A stretch of 64,000 nt of DNA from an uncultured Psychroflexus sp. GTDB taxonomy: Bacteria > Bacteroidota > Bacteroidia > Flavobacteriales > Flavobacteriaceae. The position numbers and the translations under genes were made by a program. Numbering within the stretch: the stretch's first letter is position 1; the number at the start of each line of letters is the position of its first letter. The stretch lies in NCBI GenBank assembly GCA_913056525.1, contig CAJXLO010000001.1, positions 43,189 to 107,188 on the forward strand, given 5' to 3'. Positions 49,516-60,532 of the stretch are shown piece by piece. The notes beneath the pieces are model-generated. The model searched no databases, was not told the DNA's origin, and saw only the letters and a program-made list of their open reading frames with translations.

Positions 49516-51618
49516 ATGATAGAGAACAAGAATAAACAAAAAAAGAACACCAAGGGAGAACAAAACAATAATCCCAAAAAACCTAAGTTCAATTCCTACT
49601 GGATATATATTGGCGTAATATTACTTTTTATAGGTATTCAGTTCTTTGGTAATAGTGGTTTTGGAAGTGCAAAGGAGACTACGCCATCTGAATTCTACAG
49701 CTTCCTCAAAAATGGTGATGTTCGCGAGGTAGTGGTTTATAAGAACGAACGTGTCGCAGAGGTTTTCCTCAATGAAAGTGCCAAGGAAAAAACAACTCAT
49801 AAGGATTCAGGAAGTGAACAAGTTCTGCCTGGTTCTTCTGGACCTGATTACACTTTTGAGTTTGGTAGTATGGAAAATTTTGAGAACAAATTAAACGATA
49901 CCATTGATGATTATGAACTGAACACTGGTGTAAAATATGATACCAGACAAAATTTCTGGGGTGATATTTTTATCAGTCTGTTGCCCTTCATCGTTATCAT
50001 AGGAATATGGATCTTCATCATGCGAAGAATGAGCGGTGGCTCTGGCGGTGGCGGTCCTGGTGGTCAACTTTTCAACATTGGTAAATCTAAGGCCAAAGTT
50101 TTTGATGCTAATGAACATGTTAAGGTGAGCTTTAAAGATGTCGCCGGCTTAGAAGGAGCAAAAGAAGAGGTACAGGAAATCGTTGATTTCTTGAAAAAAC
50201 CAGATAAATATACTAATTTAGGAGGTAAAATTCCTAGAGGTGCTATTCTTGTAGGTCCTCCAGGTACAGGTAAGACCTTGTTAGCCAAAGCAGTGGCTGG
50301 TGAAGCGGAAGTTCCCTTTTTCTCGCTCTCAGGTTCAGATTTTGTTGAAATGTTCGTAGGTGTTGGTGCTTCACGTGTTAGGGATCTGTTCAAAAAAGCA
50401 AAAGAAAAATCACCCGCTATCATTTTCATCGATGAGATTGATGCAATAGGTAGAGCTCGCGGAAAGGGCAACATGTCAGGTTCGAATGATGAGCGTGAAA
50501 ACACGCTTAATTCACTCTTAATGGAAATGGATGGATTTGATAGTAATACGAACGTCATTGTTATGGCGGCAACGAACAGAGCTGATGTACTTGACAAGGC
50601 ATTAGTAAGAGCAGGAAGATTTGATAGACAAATATCCGTTGACCTACCAGACCTAAATGAAAGAAAAGAAATCTTTCAAGTTCACTTAAAACCCCTCAAA
50701 AAGGTATCTAAAGAACTGGACATCGAATTCCTTGCGAAGCAAACACCGGGATTCTCTGGAGCTGATATCGCCAATGCTTGTAATGAGGCGGCCCTGGTTG
50801 CTGCAAGAAATAATAGACAGGCAGTTGGAAAACAAGATTTCCTCGATGCCGTGGACCGTATTATCGGTGGCCTGGAAAAACGAAGTAAGATAATGACCGA
50901 AGAAGAAAAGAAAGCAATAGCTTTTCACGAATCTGGTCACGCAGCTGTAAGTTGGTTACTTGAACATGCCGCACCATTAGTAAAAGTTACCATAGTACCT
51001 AGAGGACAATCTTTGGGAGCGGCCTGGTATCTTCCAGAAGAACGATATATTGTCAGAACGGAGCAAATGTTAGATGAGATGTGTGCCGCACTTGGTGGAA
51101 GAGCTGCAGAGAAGATAACCTTTAATAAGATATCTACAGGCGCTTTGAGCGACCTGGAAAAAGTGACCAAACAGGCAAGAGCGATGGTCAGTGTCTATGG
51201 ACTTAATGAAAAATTGGGGAACTTGACCTTTTACGACTCATCCGGGCAGCAAGATTATGGTTTCACCAAACCGTACAGTGAAAAAACCTCTGAATTGATA
51301 GACGAGGAAATATCCAATATCATTGAAGAGCAATATCAACGAGCCCTAAGGATTCTTGAAGAGAACAAGGATAAGTTAGAAGAACTCGCTAATATGTTAT
51401 TAGAAAGAGAGGTCATCTTTAAGGACGATATGGAACAGATATTCGGAAAAAGACCTTGGAAGAAATCTAAAGTAGTTACCGGTAAAAAAGGAACAATGGC
51501 CAAGACCAATGGTAAGCTAGTTGATTCCATAGATAATGATGATGAAGAAGACGTTAAAGATGATGGAGAAAGCAATAGTACCGAGGAGCAGGAAAACGAG
51601 AAAAATAGCACGAATTAA
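49516..51618 (+). CDS. ftsH: ATP-dependent zinc metalloprotease FtsH
   Basis: VGPPGTGKTLLAKAVAGEAEVPFFS, SRH, AFHESGHAAVSW HEXXH. Confidence 0.98.
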   Translation: MIENKNKQKKNTKGEQNNNPKKPKFNSYWIYIGVILLFIGIQFFGNSGFGSAKETTPSEFYSFLKNGDVREVVVYKNERVAEVFLNESAKEKTTHKDSGSEQVLPGSSGPDYTFEFGSMENFENKLNDTIDDYELNTGVKYDTRQNFWGDIFISLLPFIVIIGIWIFIMRRMSGGSGGGGPGGQLFNIGKSKAKVFDANEHVKVSFKDVAGLEGAKEEVQEIVDFLKKPDKYTNLGGKIPRGAILVGPPGTGKTLLAKAVAGEAEVPFFSLSGSDFVEMFVGVGASRVRDLFKKAKEKSPAIIFIDEIDAIGRARGKGNMSGSNDERENTLNSLLMEMDGFDSNTNVIVMAATNRADVLDKALVRAGRFDRQISVDLPDLNERKEIFQVHLKPLKKVSKELDIEFLAKQTPGFSGADIANACNEAALVAARNNRQAVGKQDFLDAVDRIIGGLEKRSKIMTEEEKKAIAFHESGHAAVSWLLEHAAPLVKVTIVPRGQSLGAAWYLPEERYIVRTEQMLDEMCAALGGRAAEKITFNKISTGALSDLEKVTKQARAMVSVYGLNEKLGNLTFYDSSGQQDYGFTKPYSEKTSELIDEEISNIIEEQYQRALRILEENKDKLEELANMLLEREVIFKDDMEQIFGKRPWKKSKVVTGKKGTMAKTNGKLVDSIDNDDEEDVKDDGESNSTEEQENEKNSTN

Positions 51619-51747
51619 TAGACTCTCATGCCGATTATGGAATTGATGTAGTTCTAAAATTGATCATATATCTAATTAACTGATTTTTCACTTAAACACG
51701 ACAAAATCGTGAAATATTTATATTTTTGGGATGAATTAAAGAATTAG

Positions 51748-52353
51748 ATGAATATACTTGACAGGTTACTTGCTTCCTTGGGAGTTTCGAGCAAAGATGC
51801 TCAGGCTGAATCTGAATCTAAATTCAAGCCTGAGGAGAAGTTGCCGCTTGATGAGCAATTCACGATCAATTTTAAAGAGAACGGAGGTAAGTTCATCTAT
51901 TGTGAGAATGAAAAGGAATTAAAAGATACCTACATTTCCATTCTTGATGAGAATGATTGGTATAGTTCTAAAATAAGCTCCAAAAGCGAGGAACTACTCG
52001 ACAAATTCAATAAATATAAAGCGCTAGATGTTTCTGGATCAGTTGACGGAAGCATTTTATTAATAGATTGTGAATATCTTATTGCCAACACGGGTGCTAT
52101 ACTGGTATCCTCACATCAGATAGGTGAGAAAAAACCAGAAGAACTTCCCTACAACATTATTGTCTATGCTAAGACAAGTCAATTAATAGAGACCGTTTCT
52201 GTAGGTCTTCAACAGATAAATATAAAGCATAAGAATGACATTCCTACTAATATCCGCTCGCTCAAAACCTTTAAGGAAAAGGATGATGATGACTTCATGA
52301 GCTACGGCAGTACTACAAAGAACGTTTATTTGCTTTTACTTGAAGACCTGTAA
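51748..52353 (+). CDS. LUD domain protein (LutC/YkgG-like)
   Basis: FCEN-like, DCEYLIANTGAILVSSHQIG, PYNIIVYAKTSQLI; between ftsH and cdsA. Confidence 0.82.
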   Translation: MNILDRLLASLGVSSKDAQAESESKFKPEEKLPLDEQFTINFKENGGKFIYCENEKELKDTYISILDENDWYSSKISSKSEELLDKFNKYKALDVSGSVDGSILLIDCEYLIANTGAILVSSHQIGEKKPEELPYNIIVYAKTSQLIETVSVGLQQINIKHKNDIPTNIRSLKTFKEKDDDDFMSYGSTTKNVYLLLLEDL

Positions 52354-52354
52354 A

Positions 52355-53167
52355 ATGAACGTTAGGAATGAAACGCTTAAACGTGCATTAACGGGTCTTA
52401 TCTATATAGGATGCTTCGTGTCAGCTGCTTTGACCAATGTATATTTCCTTTATGGGCTTTTCCTTGTCCTGGGTTGTATTTGTCTTTATGAAGTAAACCG
52501 GCTCCTGCATTTTAATAATATCATTTCTTACTTTATTTATATTGTACTGCTTTCCATAATAACATTTGTACCTATAAATTTCACTTTACTTTTCTTTATA
52601 GTGCTGTTTACCATATTGATGAATTTTATTTTGATGGCCGATCTTCTCTTTTCTAAGAATTCAACTTTTTTCAGGAAAAAGAAACACTTGGTCACCTTGT
52701 TCTACATCATTCCATCGTTCTTGTTCATACAGCTGATACCAATAAGTTTCAATGATTATGAACCATGGTTATTAATAGGATTTTTTTTGATCCTGTGGGT
52801 GAATGATTCATTTGCTTATCTTGTAGGTAAACATCTTGGGAAGAACAAATTATTTGAGCGAATCTCCCCAAAGAAGACCATAGAGGGTTTTGTGGGAGGT
52901 TTTGTGTTTGCACTACTTATCTCCTATTTCATTGCGCATTGGTCAGATAACCTTAACGAATATGAATGGATGCTCATGGCACTGATAATCTCCATATCAG
53001 GTTCCATTGGTGATCTGGTTCAATCACGTTTCAAAAGATTGGCGCAAGTTAAGGACAGTGGTAATATTATTCCAGGCCATGGTGGTATATTTGATAGGAT
53101 GGACAGCACATTATTTTCTAGTAGTTTTGTTTTTGCATATTTATTAGTGATCAATCATGTTTCATAA
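52355..53167 (+). CDS. cdsA: phosphatidate cytidylyltransferase
   Basis: WVNDSFAYLVGKHLGKNKLFERISPKKTIEGFVGG; GDLVQSRFKRLAQVKDSGNIIPGHGGIFDRMDS. Confidence 0.96.
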   Translation: MNVRNETLKRALTGLIYIGCFVSAALTNVYFLYGLFLVLGCICLYEVNRLLHFNNIISYFIYIVLLSIITFVPINFTLLFFIVLFTILMNFILMADLLFSKNSTFFRKKKHLVTLFYIIPSFLFIQLIPISFNDYEPWLLIGFFLILWVNDSFAYLVGKHLGKNKLFERISPKKTIEGFVGGFVFALLISYFIAHWSDNLNEYEWMLMALIISISGSIGDLVQSRFKRLAQVKDSGNIIPGHGGIFDRMDSTLFSSSFVFAYLLVINHVS

Positions 53168-53825
53168 GGAAGGAAGTAAAATATTAGCCTGGGCACTTAT
53201 CATTATCATTGCGATCAATTTGATGGTTGATAGAATCGATGTTAGATCTGATCATCAATACATTATCTTTAGTATAACTATGGTATTCTTCCTGCTCATC
53301 GCACAATTTTTCAGGAACCCTAAACGGAAGGTCAATGCTTCAGAATCGCACATTCTGGCACCAGTAGATGGTAAAGTAGTGGCGATCGAAGAAGTTCATG
53401 TAAAGGAATATTTCGATGAAGAAAAACTGAAGATATCCATTTTCATGTCTCCTTTGAACGTTCATGTAACCAGATATCCTATAAGTGGCAAGATCGTTTA
53501 TAATGAATATCACAAGGGAAAGTTCTTAGTGGCCTGGCATCCTAAATCAAGTTCTGATAATGAACAAACAAGCATAGTTGTCCGCACTAAGAAGTTCGGC
53601 GATGTGATGTACAAACAGATTGCCGGCGCCATGGCCAGAAGGATCGTAAACTATGCTCAAATGGATGCTAAGGTCCAACAAGGAGCCGATAGTGGCTTTA
53701 TAAAATTTGGTTCTCGTGTGGATGTTTTATTACCTTTATCAGCCAGGAAAAATGTTAGTCTAAATGATACGGTAAAAGGGGCGAAAACGGTCTTAGCCGT
53801 TCAAAACAATGATCATGCTGGATAA
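53157..53825 (+). CDS. psd: phosphatidylserine decarboxylase family protein
   Basis: LAPVDGKVVAIEE, ISIFMSPLNVHVTRYP, GFIKFGSRVDVLLP. Confidence 0.93.
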   Translation: MFHKEGSKILAWALIIIIAINLMVDRIDVRSDHQYIIFSITMVFFLLIAQFFRNPKRKVNASESHILAPVDGKVVAIEEVHVKEYFDEEKLKISIFMSPLNVHVTRYPISGKIVYNEYHKGKFLVAWHPKSSSDNEQTSIVVRTKKFGDVMYKQIAGAMARRIVNYAQMDAKVQQGADSGFIKFGSRVDVLLPLSARKNVSLNDTVKGAKTVLAVQNNDHAG

Positions 53826-54108
53826 ACTCTCTGATATTGAACTTGATGAACTATTCCAGGAATATTACGAAGCTGTAAGGAACACTTCAAAGCGATTCCC
53901 ACAGGATACACTTTTACGATTTTATTCCTATTATAAACTGGCCACTAATGAAAACCAAATGCGCGTACAGCATTTACCTGAGAATGGTGAAGAGCTCATC
54001 AATGCATTTAAAGCAAATGCCATGTTCCAGGTTCAGAAAATAGATCCCAGACAGGCGAAGATAAATTATATCAAACTTGCGAAACAGGAGATAGATGATA
54101 TCAATTAA
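53809..54108 (+). CDS. acyl-CoA-binding protein
   Basis: Small helical ORF: FQEYYEAVRNTSKRFPQDTLLRFYSYYKLATN. Confidence 0.75.
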   Translation: MIMLDKLSDIELDELFQEYYEAVRNTSKRFPQDTLLRFYSYYKLATNENQMRVQHLPENGEELINAFKANAMFQVQKIDPRQAKINYIKLAKQEIDDIN

Positions 54109-56759
54109 GAGTTCAATTCCGCTAAGCTATCCTGTAGCGTACTGATCTTGTCCAACGTGTCTTGCTTTTTCTTTTTCTCTATGTTCACTACCTTTTCAGG
54201 CGCATTGTTTACGAACTTTTCATTGGCCAGCTTCTTCTCTACTCCCTGTAAGAATCCCTGATAGTATTTTAGCTCTTCTTTTATCTTTTCTTTTTCAGCT
54301 TCCACATCTATCAAACCTTCCGCTTCTATGGCGTATTCAATGGAGCCTACTCTAAAACTTACCACTTGCTCCGGTTTAGAACTAACGGATTGTGGTTTCT
54401 CTATAAATGCTAACTTCTGGATGAGGTCATCTAATTTTACGGGATGGTCCTCTCCATCGATATAGAATAATTTCAACTGTCTCTTGAACCCTATGTTCTT
54501 TTCCTTCCTGATGTTCCTGATTCCTTTGATGATCTCACGCGCATGATCGAACCTTGACAATTTTTTTTCATCATGATCTTTACGTTCTGGATATTTACTT
54601 ATGACCAGAGCCTCATCTGCATTTCTTTTCTTCAGTTGATGCCATATTTCTTCAGTGACAAATGGCATGAATGGGTGAAGGATGATGAGACAGTTCTCTA
54701 AATGACCGATCACCTTGTCATAAGAAAGCTTATCTATTTTCTGGTCTACTGGCTTTAGCGACTCGAGCAACCATGAACAAAGGTCATCCCACAAAAGCTT
54801 GTAAATGCTCATAAGGACATCCGATATCCTGTATTTCGTATAATGATCTTCAATAGTAGCCAGTACAGCATTAAACTGGTGTTCAAACCACTCAAGAGCT
54901 ATTCGGGCAAATTCGGGTTGTTCTTTTTCGCTGACTATTTCCCAGCCTTTTATCAGTTTAGTGGCGTTCCAAATCTTATTGGCAAAGTTCTTTCCCTGCT
55001 GACAAAGTGACCGTTCAAAAAGCAGATCGTTCCCAGCTGCACTGCTTAATAGCAAACCTACACGAACACCGTCAGCTCCATAATCATTTATTAGCTGTAG
55101 CGCATTAGGTGAATTTCCCAGCGATTTTGACATCTTCCTTCGTTGAGCATCCCTAACTAATCCGGTAAGATAAACATTCTCAAAAGGCCTTTCATCCCTG
55201 TATTCATATCCAGCTATGATCATTCTGGCCACCCAGAAGAAAAGGATGTCTGGACCGGTGACTAAATCCCGGGTAGGATAATAATACTGGATCTCTTTAT
55301 TATCAGGGCTTCTTATACCATCAAATACGCTTATCGGCCATAGCCATGAGGAAAACCACGTATCCAGAACATCTTCATCTTGCTGAAGGTCGTTTAATTG
55401 TAAATTATCATCTCCGGTTTTTTTTCTGGCTTTTTCAAGGGCTTCTTCCACGCTTAAAGCGACTACATAATGATCTCCATCATAATAATACACTGGAAGG
55501 CGATGTCCCCACCAAAGTTGACGGGAAATGTTCCAATCTTTTATATTTTCCAGCCAATGCCGATAAGTGTTCTTGAACTTTTCGGGAAAGATCCTGATGG
55601 CATCATCTTCAAGGACCGATCGTATCGCAGGTTCGACCAATGGTTTCATGCTTACAAACCATTGTTTTGATAATTTAGGTTCCACCGGTACTTTGGTTCT
55701 TTCTGACAGTCCTATCTTGTTCACATAATCCTCTGTCTTATACAGGTAGCCTGCTTCTTTCAGCGCTTTGCTGAACTCTTTTCTTACAAGGAAACGATCC
55801 TTACCTTCATACTCTCCTGCAATATGATTAAGCGTGCCGTCATCGTTCATGATGTCCAGGAATTCTATATCGTGCTTTTGTCCGATTACATGGTCGTTTT
55901 CAGCATGAGCAGGTGTTATTTTCAGACATCCTGTACCAAATTCCGGGTCCACATGCTCATCAGCAATGATCGGAACCTCTCTATCTACAATGGGAACTAT
56001 GGCCTTCTTACCAATATATTCCATCATCCTTTCATCCTCTGGATTTACACATAGTGCCGTATCTCCGAATATGGTCTCAGGTCTTGTCGTAGCGATCTGC
56101 ATGTTCGCATCTTCACCTAGTATCGGATAATTGATGTAATATAAAAGACCGGAGCGTTCCTCGTGATCTATCTCTTCATCGGACAATGTGGTCTTGGCTT
56201 GTGGGTCCCAGTTCACCATCCTTGTTCCTTTGTAGATGAGACCTTTTTCATGCAGATCAATGAAAACTCTTAGAACGGACTCACTGAGGTCTTTGTCCAT
56301 AGTGAACTTAATGCGGTCCCAGTCACAGGAAGCTCCAAGTTTTTTTAATTGACCCAATATCTTATTCCCATAGTTCTCTTTCCATTCCCACGCGTGTCGC
56401 ATGAATTCTTCACGGGAAATATTATTCTTATCTATACCTTCGTTCTTCAACTTTTCTACAACCTTGGCCTCTGTAGCGATAGAAGCGTGATCAGTACCAG
56501 GAACCCAGCAAGCATTATATCCACGAAGTCTTGCCCGTCTTATGAGCACATCCTGTAGGGTATTATTGAGCATATGGCCCATATGAAGCTCGCCGGTCAC
56601 ATTAGGTGGTGGAATAACGATCGTATAAGGCTCTCGCTCATCAACTTCAGAATGGAAATAATTGTTTTCTATCCAGTAGTCATACCATTTATTTTCTATT
56701 TGCTCAGGTTGATACGCCTCAGATGATTTCATACCTAATATTTTCGCAAAAATAGACAT
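54105..56759 (-). CDS. valS: valine--tRNA ligase
   Basis: PPPNVTGELHMGHMLNNTLQDVLIR, KMSKSLGNSP. Confidence 0.98.
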   Translation of the reverse strand: MSIFAKILGMKSSEAYQPEQIENKWYDYWIENNYFHSEVDEREPYTIVIPPPNVTGELHMGHMLNNTLQDVLIRRARLRGYNACWVPGTDHASIATEAKVVEKLKNEGIDKNNISREEFMRHAWEWKENYGNKILGQLKKLGASCDWDRIKFTMDKDLSESVLRVFIDLHEKGLIYKGTRMVNWDPQAKTTLSDEEIDHEERSGLLYYINYPILGEDANMQIATTRPETIFGDTALCVNPEDERMMEYIGKKAIVPIVDREVPIIADEHVDPEFGTGCLKITPAHAENDHVIGQKHDIEFLDIMNDDGTLNHIAGEYEGKDRFLVRKEFSKALKEAGYLYKTEDYVNKIGLSERTKVPVEPKLSKQWFVSMKPLVEPAIRSVLEDDAIRIFPEKFKNTYRHWLENIKDWNISRQLWWGHRLPVYYYDGDHYVVALSVEEALEKARKKTGDDNLQLNDLQQDEDVLDTWFSSWLWPISVFDGIRSPDNKEIQYYYPTRDLVTGPDILFFWVARMIIAGYEYRDERPFENVYLTGLVRDAQRRKMSKSLGNSPNALQLINDYGADGVRVGLLLSSAAGNDLLFERSLCQQGKNFANKIWNATKLIKGWEIVSEKEQPEFARIALEWFEHQFNAVLATIEDHYTKYRISDVLMSIYKLLWDDLCSWLLESLKPVDQKIDKLSYDKVIGHLENCLIILHPFMPFVTEEIWHQLKKRNADEALVISKYPERKDHDEKKLSRFDHAREIIKGIRNIRKEKNIGFKRQLKLFYIDGEDHPVKLDDLIQKLAFIEKPQSVSSKPEQVVSFRVGSIEYAIEAEGLIDVEAEKEKIKEELKYYQGFLQGVEKKLANEKFVNNAPEKVVNIEKKKKQDTLDKISTLQDSLAELNS

Positions 56760-56854
56760 ATTCCCAGCTAAGCAAAAATGATTTCAATTTATTCACACAA
56801 GATATTTTCATAATCGATGATAACCTTTTATATTTGATTAATTTACCATTTATT

Positions 56855-57223
56855 ATGAAAAAAATATATTTATTACTTTTCCTAAGTTGCTTTGTTGGCC
56901 ATACGCAGGAAAAGGGTAAGCTTGATTTCAGCAGTAGGGTTATTGACTTTGGCGAGCTTAAAGAGGGTGCAAAAGCAGAACGATCACTGAGCTTTAAGAA
57001 CACTGGCGGAAAGCCCGTAAAGATCAAAAAAATAAGCAGTACAGGACATATCAATGTAGAAAGTTATCCGCAAAGCACTATTCAACCTGGTAAAACAGGA
57101 AATATCAAGATATCGTATAACACTAATAAGATAGGTCCCATTAGGCGAACTCTTACCGTCTATTCTAATGCTCAAAATTCTTTTGAGAGCATTAAGATCA
57201 AAGGTGTCGTTAAGAAGGATTAA
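56855..57223 (+). CDS. DUF1573 domain-containing protein
   Basis: IDFGELKEGAKAERSLSFKNTGGKPVKIKKISS; ATG at 56855 with signal peptide; TATATTTG -7-like box at 56829. Confidence 0.87.
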   Translation: MKKIYLLLFLSCFVGHTQEKGKLDFSSRVIDFGELKEGAKAERSLSFKNTGGKPVKIKKISSTGHINVESYPQSTIQPGKTGNIKISYNTNKIGPIRRTLTVYSNAQNSFESIKIKGVVKKD

Positions 57224-58554
57224 CGTAATCTATCTTTAAGCTTGAACTCAACATCCAGCAGCTTACCTTCGCGATTGATCTTCATATTGATAGACCTTCC
57301 TTCTTCACTGCTCAACATTTTTCTGATCTCCTTTAGATCATAGCTATTGATGGTTTTACCCTGTAATCTTACGATGATGTCTTTAGGTATAATGCCTGCT
57401 TGTTGAGCCGGTGAACCTTTTCTTACTTCAGCTACTTTGACCTTCTTTTTAATCTCGTAGATGGTCTTTAAGTTCTCTTGCTTATCAGCTGAACTATAAT
57501 CCTTATTACCAGATGTTCTTACACTAACCTTCACGGGAATCTTTTTTTCTATTATGCTCAGGCCGTCATATCTGAGTAGCAGCCCGCTTTTGTCATACTT
57601 GAAATCATCGTTTAGGGAAGAATTGCTCTTCAAGTAGACCCTGTTGTCCGGATAGTTTAGGAAAATACGGAAACGCCTTAGTATATTATTCCCTATGGAA
57701 CCAACCCTGTAGCTCATCAGTTCATCAAGATCGGGAAAGGAGACGTTAGCCTTCTCAAATATATAGTCCGCAAGTTCAAATCGGTCAACCTTACTTCTAT
57801 AACCAGTAATGATCCCGCGAAAACCAAATCCCAGATTATCCCTGAACCTGTTAGAAGGAAGCTTCATATCCTCTTTTTTATAGAGCCAAACCGCATCACT
57901 GGAACCCGTATCTATGAGGAAATTCCCCTGTTCCATTCCAAGTTCCTCATCCATATAAGAGGCCTGAATGTGAGGTTTGTTATTGATAAGGCTTATAGCA
58001 TGTTCATTAAAGAACCATAATGGTCTTTTGAACCTGGACGGCGTATAGAACTTCAGGTTCTTCTGTTGGTAATTGATTCTCAATATCAGGTCTTTTAGCA
58101 GGTCGTATCCTATCACCCCATTGATGACCGTTCCTATGCTGCTGGTAAGATAGTTCTCCTGGTCAAAAACCACGTAGATATCAGCCTTCGGATTGATCAC
58201 GTCCTTAATCCTTACCTGATTGCCTCTGGACCGATAAGCGCTGTAACTTTCTTTACCTTCCAAACCTTTGACCTTGATGTAGGCTGAATTCTTCAGCATT
58301 AGGGAATCCACTTCTTCAAAACTGAACAATATGGTCTTATCAACCCCAGAATCCAGAAGGAACTTCAGCTCAACGCCGTTTACTTCCACCGGTAGGATGA
58401 TCAGGTTATTAAAAAGCTCAAAGTCTACTTTCGTAGCTCGTTTATCATTCTGGATCCGATATTGACCTTCCTGACCTGAGACTGACAGGGGAATCAAGAA
58501 GAGCATCATTATCAACAGTACACGCATTGAATAAAAATAATGATTTTTATTCAT
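57220..58554 (-). CDS. retropepsin-like aspartyl protease with C-terminal PDZ domain
   Basis: VELKFLLDSGVDKTILF, GNFLIDTGSSDAVWLY, C-terminal VRKGSPAQQAGIIPKDIIVRLQGK. Confidence 0.9.
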   Translation of the reverse strand: MNKNHYFYSMRVLLIMMLFLIPLSVSGQEGQYRIQNDKRATKVDFELFNNLIILPVEVNGVELKFLLDSGVDKTILFSFEEVDSLMLKNSAYIKVKGLEGKESYSAYRSRGNQVRIKDVINPKADIYVVFDQENYLTSSIGTVINGVIGYDLLKDLILRINYQQKNLKFYTPSRFKRPLWFFNEHAISLINNKPHIQASYMDEELGMEQGNFLIDTGSSDAVWLYKKEDMKLPSNRFRDNLGFGFRGIITGYRSKVDRFELADYIFEKANVSFPDLDELMSYRVGSIGNNILRRFRIFLNYPDNRVYLKSNSSLNDDFKYDKSGLLLRYDGLSIIEKKIPVKVSVRTSGNKDYSSADKQENLKTIYEIKKKVKVAEVRKGSPAQQAGIIPKDIIVRLQGKTINSYDLKEIRKMLSSEEGRSINMKINREGKLLDVEFKLKDRLR

Positions 58555-58563
58555 TTTTGACTA

Positions 58564-59670
58564 TTACTGCTTCATATCTGGATTACTGTCCTTGCTTAAA
58601 ATCTTATGCTGGTGTTCTATGGATTCCTGATGGATCGCCTTGAGGAACTTGTTGACAAAATCTTCGCTCAAGTCATTGTTCTTCCCGGCGTGGACCATCT
58701 TGGCCAATATCTCATTCCATCTTTTGTTCTGTAATATCGCCACATTGTTCTTTTTCTTTAAAGCACCAATATCATCAGCGATCTTCATTCGCTTTCCTAA
58801 CTGATTGATGATCTGATGGTCAATAACATCGATCTTGGTCCTCATCGTGTTCAGTTTGTTCTTGAACTCGGCCGCTTCGCCATGTTCTTTTCTAATCCTG
58901 AGGTCCACGGTCATTTGCTCCAGTGATTTTGGCGTGATCTGTTGTTTAGGGTCGCTCCAGGCATTATCCGGATCCCGATGTGTCTCTACCATCATTCCGT
59001 CATAGTTCAGGTCTAAGGCGGTCTGACAAATATCAAAAATCATATCTCGACTACCTCCGATATGCGATGGATCCACAATAAGCGGTAGGTCCGGGAATTC
59101 GTTCTGAAGGTCTACGGCTAATTGCCATTCCGGATTATTGCGGTAGCGCGTCTTTTCATAGGTAGAAAAACCTCTATGGATCACTCCAAGGTTTTTGATA
59201 TCCGCTTTATGCAAGCGTTCAACTGCACCCAACCATAAGGCCAGATCAGGATTAACCGGGTTCTTGACCAGAACGGTCTTATCCGTTCCTTTTAGCGCAT
59301 CAGCAATGTCCTGAACAATGAAGGGACTTACCGTACTCCTGGCTCCTATCCACAGCATATCAATATCTGCTTCTAATGCCAATTCCACATGGGCTTTGTT
59401 TGCTACTTCCGTGGCGATCATCAGGCCAGTTTCCCGTTTGGCTCTTTTGAGCCACTCCAGTCCTATCTTGCCTACTCCTTCAAAATTCCCGGGTTTAGTT
59501 CGTGGTTTCCAGATGCCAGCGCGCATCACGGATGTGTCCGTTTCCTTTAATTGATGCGCTATCGATAGGACCTGATCCTCAGTTTCCGCGCTACAGGGTC
59601 CTGCGATGACCAGCGGATGTTCTAATTGAAAAGCGTTCAGCCAGTTCCTAAATTGTTCTTTATTTTCCAT
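58564..59670 (-). CDS. bifunctional 3-deoxy-7-phosphoheptulonate synthase / type II chorismate mutase
   Basis: VIAGPCSAETEDQVLSIA, MLWIGARSTVSPF, MRTKIDVIDHQIINQLGKRMKIADDIGALKK. Confidence 0.94.
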   Translation of the reverse strand: MENKEQFRNWLNAFQLEHPLVIAGPCSAETEDQVLSIAHQLKETDTSVMRAGIWKPRTKPGNFEGVGKIGLEWLKRAKRETGLMIATEVANKAHVELALEADIDMLWIGARSTVSPFIVQDIADALKGTDKTVLVKNPVNPDLALWLGAVERLHKADIKNLGVIHRGFSTYEKTRYRNNPEWQLAVDLQNEFPDLPLIVDPSHIGGSRDMIFDICQTALDLNYDGMMVETHRDPDNAWSDPKQQITPKSLEQMTVDLRIRKEHGEAAEFKNKLNTMRTKIDVIDHQIINQLGKRMKIADDIGALKKKNNVAILQNKRWNEILAKMVHAGKNNDLSEDFVNKFLKAIHQESIEHQHKILSKDSNPDMKQ

Positions 59671-59680
59671 TACTTGATGA

Positions 59681-60532
59681 TTATGAATTGATTCCCTTTA
59701 AAATTGCTTTTAATCTGTTCGTATTGTCCATTTCCTTGTATAATTCTTCAAATTCTTCTGCTTCCAGGGCTTTTTGAAAAGCTTGCAAGTTATCAATGTA
59801 ATTCGCTAATGCCTGCTTCACTTCTACTTTATTATCCTTGAATATGGACGTCCAGGTCTGCGGACTACTCTTGGCTAATCTTACCGTAGATGCAAAGCCA
59901 CTTCCCGCAAGATCGGATATGTCGCGTTCGTCCTTTTCCTTATCGATAACGGTCTTGCCGAGCATGAAGGAACTGATGTGCGATAGATGTGATACATAGG
60001 CGATATGCTGATCATGCTCCTTCGGGTCCATATAACGGATGTTCATCTGCATTTGATCGAAAAGGCCGATCGCGCGTTGTTGTAAACTGAAACGCGTTTT
60101 TTCTACCTCACTGATTATCATTGTTTTGTTGTTAAAAAGTCCTTCAAATGCGGCTTGCGGTCCTGAAAATTCCGTACCAGCGATAGGATGCGTGGCCAAG
60201 AATTGATCCCGCTTGGGATGATCGACTAGCTGGCTACAAATATTGGACTTTGTAGATCCCGTATCCAATACCAAAGTATTATCGCTTACTTTATCCAAGA
60301 GTTCACGTATCGTCTCTGCTGAATTATCAACGGGTATGCTCACTACGATAATATCGGCAGAGGAAACTAGCGCATCCTTCGCAATGTCATCAATGATACC
60401 TAGGCTTTTGGCTGTTTTCAAATGAGCGGGTTCAATATCCATCCCCAGAAAGTCGGCTTCGGGAATTAGCTTCCTCATACTCAGTAATAAAGAACCGCCG
60501 ATCAGTCCCAGTCCAATTCCTACTATTCTCAT
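59681..60532 (-). CDS. tyrA: prephenate dehydrogenase
   Basis: VGIGLGLIGGSLLLSMRK, VLDTGSTKSNIC, ATHPIAGTEFSGP. Confidence 0.94.
   Translation of the reverse strand: MRIVGIGLGLIGGSLLLSMRKLIPEADFLGMDIEPAHLKTAKSLGIIDDIAKDALVSSADIIVVSIPVDNSAETIRELLDKVSDNTLVLDTGSTKSNICSQLVDHPKRDQFLATHPIAGTEFSGPQAAFEGLFNNKTMIISEVEKTRFSLQQRAIGLFDQMQMNIRYMDPKEHDQHIAYVSHLSHISSFMLGKTVIDKEKDERDISDLAGSGFASTVRLAKSSPQTWTSIFKDNKVEVKQALANYIDNLQAFQKALEAEEFEELYKEMDNTNRLKAILKGINS

Noticed and set aside
58564-59670. DAHP synthase/chorismate mutase fusion as unusual
   Set aside because: This fusion and its operon with pheA and tyrA are well known in Bacteroidota; only the upstream attenuator is noteworthy.
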